NCBI RefSeq assembly: GCF_900230185.1 | Contig: NZ_OCSR01000002.1 | Location: 62,001-126,000, forward strand | Direction of reading: 5' to 3' | Source of the DNA: Burkholderia sp. OK233 | GTDB taxonomy: Bacteria; Pseudomonadota; Gammaproteobacteria; Burkholderiales; Burkholderiaceae | DNA: 64,000 bases | Shown here: piece after piece, positions 52,534 to 59,693 of the stretch | Layout of the letters: each line of letters starts with the position of its first letter | Position numbering within the stretch: the first letter of the stretch is position 1 | The notes under the pieces: model-generated | Seen by the model: the letters and a program-made list of their open reading frames with translations, nothing else | Databases searched by the model: none | What the model was told of the DNA's origin: nothing | Program-made: the position numbers and the translations under genes

Positions 52534-55500
52534 GCGCCCTCGCGTTTTCATTGCGGTTCGCGCTGAGCCTCACGGCCGTCTGCTGCGTGGCGACGGCTTC
52601 GCCTGACGCGTTGGCGCAGGCGTCGAAAGATCCCTTGAACGTGCTGATCGATCAGGGCAAGTACTGGCAATCGCATCACCGCGGCGACCTCGCCGAGCAG
52701 GCGTGGCAGAAAGTGTTGCGCATCGACCCGAAGCAACCCGATGCGCTCTACGGCATGGGCATGGTGCTCGCCGACCGCAAGGACGGCGCCGGCGCGCAGC
52801 AATATCTGGCACGTCTGAAAGCGGTCGCGCCGAACTATCCGAACCTGGACGAACTGGGTCGGCGCCTCGGCGAATCGAGTCTGCGTGACCAGACTGTCAA
52901 CGATGCGCGGCGGCTCGCGCAAAGCGGTCAAAGCGCGAGCGCGGTCGAGGAGTATCAGCGCGCATTGAACGGCAAGCCGGCCACACCCGCACTGCAACTC
53001 GAGTATTACCAGGCGCTGTCGGCCACGCCGCAAGGCTGGGACCAGGCGCGCCGCGGCCTCGAACAGCTCGCACGCGATAACCCCGACGACCCGCGCTACG
53101 CCCTCGCCTACGCACAGCATCTGACGTATCGCGATACGACGCGCCGCGACGGTATCGCGCGGCTGCAGAAGCTTGCCGGCGACAGCACCGTCGGCGCGTC
53201 GGCGAAAAAGAGCTGGCGGCAGGCGTTGCTGTGGCTCGACGCACGGCCGTCGGACGCCGCGCTGTACGAAGCGTATCTGCAAGGTGCAACCGACGACGCC
53301 GCGGTCAGGGCGCGCTTCGAGTCGATGGTTCAGCAGGACAAGGCGGCTCGCGATCGCTCCCAGGAAAATGCCGCCGTCGACGCCCGCGGCCGCACCATCG
53401 CCGACGGTTTCGCCGCGCTCGATCGGAGCGACCTCGGCACGGCGCGCGCGAAGTTTTCGTCAGTACTGGCAAATAGTCCGAACGATACCGACGCGCTCGG
53501 CGGCATGGGTATCGCTGCGTTGAAGCAGGAACATTTCGCCGAAGCCCGCAACTATCTGGAGCGTGCGTCGCGTAGCGGCAATCCGGCGCGCTGGAAAACC
53601 GCGCTCGATAGCGCGACCTACTGGACCTATACCAGCGACGCCATCGGCGCGCGCAGCAACGGCGAGTTCGCCAAGGCGAAGTCGCTGTTCGAACGCGCGA
53701 TCGCGCTAAATCCGTCCGACGTCACCGCGCAGGTGCTGCTCGGCGAAATGCTGCTTTCGAACGGCGACCCGGTCGGCGCGGAACAGGCCTACCGGATGGC
53801 ACTGCGCCGCCAGGCCGACAATCCCGATGCGATTCGCGGCCTCGTCGGCGCGCTCGCCGCACAGGGCCGTGGCGACGAAGCGCTGCAATTCGCCAATCAG
53901 CTGAACAGCGAACAACAATCGAAGGCCGGCGGCATCAACCGTCTGCGTGGCGAAGCGCAGGCCGCGCAGGCGCGCGCGGCCGAAGCGCGCGGCGATCTCG
54001 GCAGCGCGCGCAGCCTGTTCGAAGACGCGCTACTGAACGATCCCGACGATCCCTGGCTGCGTCTGGACCTCGCGCGCATTTACGTGCGCCAAGGCGCGGT
54101 TGCGAATGCCCGCAGCATGATGGACGGCCTCCTCGCCGCGCATCCCGACATGACCGACGCGCTGTATGCGAGTGCGCTGCTGTCGGCGGAAACGCAGGAC
54201 TGGACGGCCGGTCTCGCGCAACTCGAACGGATTCCGGCCGCGCAACGCACTGACGCGATGACAACCTTGCAGCATCGTTTGTGGGTGCATCAGCAGGCCG
54301 ACCTCGCGACGCGCATGGCGCGCAACGGCCAGTCGCAACAGGCGCTGGCGACGTTGCACGCCGCCGAACCGGTTGCCGGCAATAACCCCGAACTGATCGG
54401 CGTGATTGCTGCCGCGTATCAGCAGGCGGGCGACCCGAATCGCGCATTGGGCCTCGTGCGTAGCGCGATGAACGCGGCGCCTGGCAACACCGATTTGCTG
54501 CTGCAATACGCGGGCATTCTGTCCGCAACGCAGCAGGAAGCCGAACTCGGCATGGTGATGCGGCGGCTCGCGTCGATGCAATTGACGCCGCAGCAGCGCA
54601 CGGATTTTGGCAATCTGAATCTGGGGATCGTCATCAAGCAATGCGACGCGGTGCGTCAGCGCGGCGATCTTGCCAGCGCCTACGACGTGATCGCGCCGTG
54701 GCTCGCGGCGATGCCCGACAATCCCGATCTGCAAGCCGCCCTCGGCCGCCTCTATTCGAGCGCCGGCGACGACCGCAATGCACTCGCCAGTTACCGCGTC
54801 GCGTTGCAGCGCAAGCCTGACGATCTGAACCTGCTGCAAGCGACGATCTCCGCAGCATCTGGCGCGAAACAGTTCAGCTATGCCGAGTCGCTCGCCAAGC
54901 AGGCACTTGCCGCCGCGCCGAGCGACCCAGGCGTGCTGGCGACGGTCGGCCGCATGTATCGCGCCGAAGGCAAGCTGTCGCTCGCGTCGACTTATCTGCA
55001 ACGCTCGCTGGTCGCGGCCAATACGCCGCTGATGGCCAACGCGCAGCGCGCCAATGGGTCAAGTAACGTGCCGCGTGGCTGGGAAGTCGCGATGCGCCGG
55101 ATCGGCGCGACGCCGCTGCCGGGCACCAATCCCTTCGAAGGTAAAACCGCAACGATCTCGCCGACCGACGCCGACAACGCCGCGCTCGCAGGTGGCGGCT
55201 TCAATGCCGCGCGTGCATCGCTCCCGTACTCGCAGTCCTCCTTGCCGTCCCAGACCGTGCCGAACTATCCGCCGCCCTCGCAGCCCGCGCCGTACGTTGC
55301 GCCCTATACGGCGCCTGCTCAGCCGTATGTGCCCAATGCAGCGCCCACCGCCGTTCCCTATAACGCGCCACGTCCCGGCACCAACGCGGATGGCTACGGC
55401 CAGGAGACCAACGGATCGAGCCAGTCGGGCGCACCGTTGCAGCCTTATCCGGGTCAAGGCCAGGCGCAGATGCAGCAGGCGCCGCAACAGCAGTACAACC

Positions 55501-57305
55501 CGGCGTATCCGCAGCAAGCCGGCTATCCGCAACAAGGTGGATATCCTCAACAGGCGCAATATCAGCAGCAGGCGCCCTATCCGCAACAGCCGGACGGTTA
55601 TGCAACAACGCCGTGGCCGATGTCGCCTGCGGCACGCGAAGCGCAGGCCAATGCCGGTTCGATGCAACAGCCGCGCTACACGGGCTCGGCCACGAGCACG
55701 AAACGCTCGACCAGCAAGAAGCAAAGCACGTCGAAGAGCAACCGCAACGCGCAAGCCTATGCGCAGGCGCCGTATGGGCAGCAACAGGCTTATCCGCAGC
55801 AGCAGCAACAGCCCTATTACGGCCCGCAGCCTTATCCGCAGCAACAGGGATATGCGCAGCAGGGATACGCGCAACAGCCTTACCAACCGGTGCCGCCGCA
55901 ACAGGCCTACGGTCAGCAGCCTTATCAGCCGTATCCGAATCAGGGCTCGGGTTATTACGCGCAGCAACAGCAGCCGTATATTCCGCAACCGCCGACCGGT
56001 TACGCGCAGCCGTATTACCCGCAACAACCTGGCGCGAACGGTAACGGCGGCAACTACCCGCAACCGAACGTCGCCAACACGCAGACGCTCGGCGTGGCCG
56101 AAGAACTGGCGCAGGTCAATCGCGAGCAGTCGAGCACCGTGTCGGGCGGGATCGTGTTCCGCGACCGCACGGGCGAGGACGGTCTGTCGACGCTGACGGA
56201 TATTGAAGCGCCGATTCAGGGGCGCATCAAGGCAGGCAATGGCCACATCGTCGTGACGGCGACTCCGGTGACGCTGGATGCCGGCACTGCCGCCGGCAAT
56301 GTGTCGACGCTCGCGCGATTTGGCGCGGGGTTATCCAATAGTACGTCCGCGGCGGCGGCGGTTGCTGGCAACAACATCTATGGGAGCCAGACCGCCAGTG
56401 GCGTGGGGTTGTCGCTCGGCTACGAAGGCCGCAGCATCAGCGGCGATATTGGCGTGACACCGCTCGGTTTCCCCGAGAAGAACATCGTGGGCGGCGTGCA
56501 ATACAACGGTGGCATTACCGACAAGGTGTCGTATTCGTTGGCCGTCGCGCGCCGCGCGGTGACTGACAGTTTGCTGTCGTATGCCGGCGCGCGCGATTCG
56601 GGCTCCGGCCTCGAGTGGGGCGGCGTCACCTCCTTCGGCGGCCTCGCCAGTCTTGCATGGGATGACGGCACCAGCGGCCTGTATGTGAACGCCGCGTACC
56701 AGAACTACCATGGCTATCACGTCGCAAGCAATGACGCAGTCAAAGGCGGCGGCGGTATCTACACGCGCGTTTTCAAGGATGCCGATCAGACGCTGACTAT
56801 CGGTGTGAACACGACGCTGATGACCTATAACAAGAACCTCTCGTACTTCACCTATGGTCAGGGCGGGTACTTCAGTCCGCAGCAGTACATGATCCTGAAT
56901 TTGCCGGTGGAGTGGACTGGGCGCAATGGCCAGTTTACTTATGACGTGAAGGGGTCGATCGGCGTGCAGCATTATCGGCAGGATGCGTCGAATTACTTCC
57001 CGCTCGACGGTCAGCTCCAGGCCAATGCGGCGGCGGAAGCCAAGACCCTCGGTTCAAATCTGGATAGTGGTGCGCAGTATCCGGGGCAGAGTAAGACTGG
57101 GGTTTCCTATTCGCTTAGCGCTGTGGGGGAGTATCAACTGGCTCCACAGTTGGCGTTTGGGGCGACTGCGTCGCTCGGCAATGCTTATGAGTATCGCGAG
57201 TGGCTCGCGGCTGTTTATGTGCGGTATAGCTTTAGTAAACAGACTGGGTTGCAGCCGTTTCCGCCTACGCCGCTCAGTTCGCCTTATTTGTCGTTGTCGA
57301 ACTAA
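52524..57305 (+). CDS. bcsC: BcsC, TPR/outer-membrane cellulose export channel with a Q/P/Y-rich linker
   Basis: 1593 residues from the ATG inside the bcsZ end; the longer open frame across bcsZ is an artefact. A signal peptide (residues 1-35) is followed by many TPR repeats (about 38-880), which bind the glucan in the periplasm. A linker of roughly 290 residues (about 896-1186, positions 55210-56080) is rich in Gln, Pro, Tyr with YPQQ-type units and a small Lys/Ser patch (STKRSTSKKQSTSK). The BcsC barrel domain then runs from about 1190 (VAEELAQVNREQSSTVSGGIVFRDRTG) to the end. E. coli BcsC is about 1150 residues, so the linker explains much of the extra length. The last 80 codons have a G+T-rich bias. 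Confidence 0.94.
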   Translation: MRLSALAFSLRFALSLTAVCCVATASPDALAQASKDPLNVLIDQGKYWQSHHRGDLAEQAWQKVLRIDPKQPDALYGMGMVLADRKDGAGAQQYLARLKAVAPNYPNLDELGRRLGESSLRDQTVNDARRLAQSGQSASAVEEYQRALNGKPATPALQLEYYQALSATPQGWDQARRGLEQLARDNPDDPRYALAYAQHLTYRDTTRRDGIARLQKLAGDSTVGASAKKSWRQALLWLDARPSDAALYEAYLQGATDDAAVRARFESMVQQDKAARDRSQENAAVDARGRTIADGFAALDRSDLGTARAKFSSVLANSPNDTDALGGMGIAALKQEHFAEARNYLERASRSGNPARWKTALDSATYWTYTSDAIGARSNGEFAKAKSLFERAIALNPSDVTAQVLLGEMLLSNGDPVGAEQAYRMALRRQADNPDAIRGLVGALAAQGRGDEALQFANQLNSEQQSKAGGINRLRGEAQAAQARAAEARGDLGSARSLFEDALLNDPDDPWLRLDLARIYVRQGAVANARSMMDGLLAAHPDMTDALYASALLSAETQDWTAGLAQLERIPAAQRTDAMTTLQHRLWVHQQADLATRMARNGQSQQALATLHAAEPVAGNNPELIGVIAAAYQQAGDPNRALGLVRSAMNAAPGNTDLLLQYAGILSATQQEAELGMVMRRLASMQLTPQQRTDFGNLNLGIVIKQCDAVRQRGDLASAYDVIAPWLAAMPDNPDLQAALGRLYSSAGDDRNALASYRVALQRKPDDLNLLQATISAASGAKQFSYAESLAKQALAAAPSDPGVLATVGRMYRAEGKLSLASTYLQRSLVAANTPLMANAQRANGSSNVPRGWEVAMRRIGATPLPGTNPFEGKTATISPTDADNAALAGGGFNAARASLPYSQSSLPSQTVPNYPPPSQPAPYVAPYTAPAQPYVPNAAPTAVPYNAPRPGTNADGYGQETNGSSQSGAPLQPYPGQGQAQMQQAPQQQYNPAYPQQAGYPQQGGYPQQAQYQQQAPYPQQPDGYATTPWPMSPAAREAQANAGSMQQPRYTGSATSTKRSTSKKQSTSKSNRNAQAYAQAPYGQQQAYPQQQQQPYYGPQPYPQQQGYAQQGYAQQPYQPVPPQQAYGQQPYQPYPNQGSGYYAQQQQPYIPQPPTGYAQPYYPQQPGANGNGGNYPQPNVANTQTLGVAEELAQVNREQSSTVSGGIVFRDRTGEDGLSTLTDIEAPIQGRIKAGNGHIVVTATPVTLDAGTAAGNVSTLARFGAGLSNSTSAAAAVAGNNIYGSQTASGVGLSLGYEGRSISGDIGVTPLGFPEKNIVGGVQYNGGITDKVSYSLAVARRAVTDSLLSYAGARDSGSGLEWGGVTSFGGLASLAWDDGTSGLYVNAAYQNYHGYHVASNDAVKGGGGIYTRVFKDADQTLTIGVNTTLMTYNKNLSYFTYGQGGYFSPQQYMILNLPVEWTGRNGQFTYDVKGSIGVQHYRQDASNYFPLDGQLQANAAAEAKTLGSNLDSGAQYPGQSKTGVSYSLSAVGEYQLAPQLAFGATASLGNAYEYREWLAAVYVRYSFSKQTGLQPFPPTPLSSPYLSLSN

Positions 57306-57575
57306 AGATTTTTTTCTTGCGTGGCGCTTGTTTGTCAGTGTTCTTAGGGCTTTGGCCTTTTCTTGTTCTGGCTTTGGTGCCTTTCCTTGTTCTGGCTTTG
57401 GTGCCTTTCCTTGAATTGTTAGTGGTCTATTAGCGTTGCCCCTGTGCGGGGCGCCAGGCAAAAGAAAGCAGCTTAAACCGCCAATGCTAAGCGGGCACCG
57501 TGGTCTGCTGCGGGTAGTGGTGCATCTGGAATCCGTGTTCTCGCACATTCCGCGCTAGTGACAAAGGACTCATCA
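57306..57575 (+). repeat. Interspersed repeat, copy C (lacks the central palindrome)
   Basis: It starts at the bcsC stop with a T-tract and GTGGCGCTTGTTTGTC, then the core TTAGTGGTCTATTAGCGTTG and GCCCC-TGTGC-GGGGC at 57418-57452. Compared with copies A and B, the sequence jumps from GCGGGGCG directly to CCAGGCAAAAGAAAGC, so the 35-bp palindrome that A and B carry is missing. The 3' part (GGCACCGTGGTCTGCTGCGGG, TGGTGCATCTGGAATC) follows, then similarity fades after about 57560. Confidence 0.8.
57362..57409. repeat. 24-bp tandem duplication within repeat copy C
   Basis: Two perfect 24-bp units (57362-57385 and 57386-57409) beginning CTTGTTCTGGCTTTGG and ending TGCCTTTC. Copy B has two degenerate units at the corresponding place and copy A only one, so the number of units varies between copies. 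Confidence 0.8.
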
Positions 57576-57781
57576 GCTCCCACTCCGCACTACGTGCGTC
57601 GCGGACGGGTCTGCATGGGAAACCACGGGCTTCGGTTGAGGTTTGTGGGGGCCGTTGGCTTCGCCTCGGCGACGCGCCTCTGCATTCTCCGGCGAACCCC
57701 CGCCTCAAACGATATGTCGGTGTGCTGACTCACCGCCCCTCCCGCTCCCCTCTGCCCCAATCCCAGTCACGTTCGCATCTT

Positions 57782-57805
57782 CCGTTGCCGTTGCCGTTGC
57801 CGTTG
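57782..57805. repeat. Hexanucleotide tandem repeat
   Basis: CCGTTG is repeated four times without error in the non-coding stretch between repeat copies C and D. The surrounding 57576-57826 holds no gene that I can support. Confidence 0.85.
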
Positions 57806-57826
57806 GCGTCAAAACGTAGCGGGTGG

Positions 57827-57991
57827 TTTTAAGAGGTGCTCTTCGGCGCGCGCAGCGCCGCCGGAAGAATGACGCCCTTGTCACTGGCGCATGCCGGTGC
57901 ACGAACCCAGATTCCAGATGCACCACTACCCGTAGCAGACCACGGTGCCCACTTAGCATGAGCGGTTTGAGCTGCTTTCTCTTGCCTACTT
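57827..57991 (-). repeat. Interspersed repeat, copy D, 3' part (left of the IS110 insertion)
   Basis: On the minus strand this is the 3' half of the repeat (GGTAGTGGTGCATCTGGAAT, GGGTTCGTGCACCGG, ending GCCGAAGAGCACCTCTTAAA). It runs up to TTGCCTACTT at 57982-57991, where it stops in the middle of the central palindrome. The matching remainder starts at 59235, so this copy was split by the IS110 element. Confidence 0.9.
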
Positions 57992-57999
57992 GTATATTC

Positions 58000-58160
58000 C
58001 CTCCTGTGGCGCCGCCCCGATCAGGTACCGCCACATGGACAGTCAGCTCGTCTGCCTACAGGGCTTCGAGCCCGCAGAGAAGCCTGAGCGACTGTCCTTT
58101 TCATCCTCTTAACCCGAACAGTTGACTGAGCCTCGAGCTCGTATTTTCCTGCAAGTATGG
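58000..58160 (+). ncRNA. Candidate IS110 bridge RNA
   Basis: The non-coding left end folds into a 5' stem (TGTGGCG 58005-58011 with CGCCACA 58029-58035). A second hairpin follows: GGACAGTC and GCTC (58037-58044, 58046-58049) pair with GAGC and GACTGTCC (58086-58089, 58090-58097), closed by GGGCT-TCG-AGCCC (58061-58073). Its internal loop has TGCCTAC (58053-58059), identical to the left target 57983-57989, and AGAGAAG (58076-58082), the complement of the right target CTTCTCT 59235-59241. This is the target-binding loop layout described for IS621 bridge RNA. The donor loop should lie at about 58108-58160; only short matches (CCCG, CAAG) to the donor are seen. The 3' end is approximate and may overlap the transposase start. 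Confidence 0.75.
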
Positions 58161-59116
58161 GTACCGTGATGAACCAGATTTCCTCTTCCGTTTATATCGG
58201 CATCGACGTTAGCGGTAGCACCCTCGACGTTGCCATCCACGACACCACCGAGCATTTCAGTGTCGACAATGAAACCGCTGCCATCGACCAGCTGGTCCAG
58301 CGTCTGATCGCGCTGGGCCCCACCCTGATTGTCATGGAGGCCACCGGCAAGCTCGAGCTCGCCGTGCTCAGGGCACTCTGTGAGGCCGGCCTGCCCGCTG
58401 TCGCGGTTAATCCCCGGCAGGTGCGCGACTTTGCCAAAGCCACCGGCAAACGGGCGAAGACAGACCGCATCGACGCGTTCGTCATTGCCCATTTCGCCGC
58501 CGTCATCAAACCCGTCGTGCGTCCGCTCAACGATGTGCAGACCGAGCAGCTGCAAGCGCTGCTGCTGCGCCGTGCCCAGCTCATCGACATGCTCGTGGCC
58601 GAGAAGGCCCGCCTGGAGCGCGCACACGCCGCGGCGAAGGAAAGCCTGAATGACCACATCAAATGGCTCAAACAGCAGCTCACCGTCGCGGACAAGGACA
58701 TCGATTCGTTCATGCGCTCTTCGTCCGCCTGGCGCCAGAAGGAGAATCTGCTGCGCTCGGTGCCCGGTATCGGCCCCGGTGCCGCGGCTACGCTGATCGC
58801 CTTCATGCCCCAGCTCGGCTCGCTGAACCGCCGCGAGATCGCCGCACTTACCGGCGTCGCGCCGTTCAATTGCGACAGCGGCAAGCACACCGGCAAGCGT
58901 CGCATTCACGGCGGTCGTGCCATCGTGCGGCGCGCGCTTTACATGGCCTGCATACCTGCGCTGCGCTTTAATCCGGTAATCAGGGCCTTTTACGACCGTC
59001 TGCGCAAGGCTGGCAAACCGTTCAAGGTGGCCATGACCGCGTGCATTCGCAAGCTCATCGTGACGCTTAACGCCATGGTCCATAACTCAACACCCTGGAA
59101 CGCATCGACGAATTAA
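58157..59116 (+). CDS. IS110-family transposase (DEDD/serine recombinase)
   Basis: 319 residues. N-terminal RuvC-like DEDD domain: YIGIDVSGSTLDVAI (D), TLIVMEATGKLE (E), GKRAKTDRIDAFVIAHF (D, D). A coiled-coil region (about 125-185) and the Tnp_20 domain follow, with LLRSVPGIGPGAAATLIAFMPQLG and LTGVAPFNCDSGKHTGKRRIHGGRAIVRRALYMA. The Ser of DSG falls at about residue 241 and is the likely strand-joining serine. The frame is full length with no frameshift, so the element looks active. MNQISSS at 58169 is an alternative start. The long non-coding segment is upstream, as in the IS110 rather than the IS1111 subgroup. Confidence 0.95.
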   Translation: MGTVMNQISSSVYIGIDVSGSTLDVAIHDTTEHFSVDNETAAIDQLVQRLIALGPTLIVMEATGKLELAVLRALCEAGLPAVAVNPRQVRDFAKATGKRAKTDRIDAFVIAHFAAVIKPVVRPLNDVQTEQLQALLLRRAQLIDMLVAEKARLERAHAAAKESLNDHIKWLKQQLTVADKDIDSFMRSSSAWRQKENLLRSVPGIGPGAAATLIAFMPQLGSLNRREIAALTGVAPFNCDSGKHTGKRRIHGGRAIVRRALYMACIPALRFNPVIRAFYDRLRKAGKPFKVAMTACIRKLIVTLNAMVHNSTPWNASTN

Positions 59117-59234
59117 CCGGCGGTATAGCTTTGCCTGGATGCTGTGCATGAACGCGATCATTCGCGTGGCCTGCGCTCGCCTGTACCCAACGGGAAAGCC
59201 GCGCTGAGATCCAGCGCTCCGGGAAAGCTTCCCG

Positions 59235-59360
59235 CTTCTCTTTGCGGCGGTGGCAAAGAGAAGTAAGTGCCGCCCCGCACAGGGGCAACGCTAATAGACC
59301 ACTAACAATTCAAGGAAAGGCCAAAGCCCCAAGAACACGGACAACAAGCGCCGCGCAGGC
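59235..59360 (-). repeat. Interspersed repeat, copy D, 5' part (right of the IS110 insertion)
   Basis: On the minus strand this part runs from the T-rich start through GGCGCTTGTTGTCCGTG, CTTTGGCCTTTCCTTG and the core TTAGTGGTCTATTAGCGTTG to the palindrome arm GCAAAGAGAAG cut at 59235. The arm is one transition different from copies A and B (GCAAAGAAAAG), with the compensating change on the other arm (59252-59262), so the stem was preserved before insertion. Confidence 0.88.
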
Positions 59361-59693
59361 AAACATCTCAAGAACAGCCCCCCCATAAAAAAACACAAAC
59401 CAAAAGACAGACAAAAGACCGCCCTTCTTTCCGCTATTCACCCCCCACCTGAACAAGCCAGGTAAAACTTTCCAACCCCTCCGCATGCATCGGTTCGGCT
59501 AAACCCGTAAAGCCCCTTCTATCAAGTCCCCACCCAACCGTTGTGGCCTACAATTATTCCTGCCGCGTGGCCGCTTCGCGCCCGCTGTGCACGGCAGAAG
59601 ATTCATCCCGCCTCCTGCTGAACATTCACGCGCGCCATGCGCGCCGGCAGAGTGGGGACACACTCATTGACGTGACCTCTGTGGAGCGCAGCA
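59361..59693 (+). other. Upstream region of the hybrid histidine kinase
   Basis: The first 180 bp (to about 59540) is extremely A+C-rich on this strand, the skew found beside every repeat copy. The rest returns to normal composition. TACAAT at about 59550 could be a -10 box. I see no gene, terminator or known RNA motif here. Confidence 0.35.

Larger units (their letters stand above)
57991..59236 (+). mobile_element. IS110-family insertion sequence inserted in repeat copy D
   Basis: The borders are defined by the interrupted repeat: left flank ...TTGCCTA-CT and right flank CT-TCTCTTTGCGG, with core dinucleotide CT at 57989-57990 and 59235-59236. Joining the flanks restores TTGCCTACTTCTCTTTGC, the palindrome arm seen in copies A and B (there TTTTCTTTGC). 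Length is about 1246 bp. There are no long terminal inverted repeats and no clear target duplication beyond the core, as usual for IS110. It carries one transposase gene and a 165-bp structured left end. The donor junction (right end-core-left end) would read TTCCCG-CT-TGTATATT. Confidence 0.9.

Noticed and set aside
55059..56246. Long antisense and alternate-frame ORFs over the BcsC linker
   Set aside because: Repetitive CAG/CCG-type codons leave all frames open; the translations are low-complexity Arg/Leu or Arg/Ser.
57991..59236. IS1111-subgroup assignment for the insertion sequence
   Set aside because: The long structured non-coding segment is upstream of the transposase rather than downstream, and subterminal inverted repeats were not seen.
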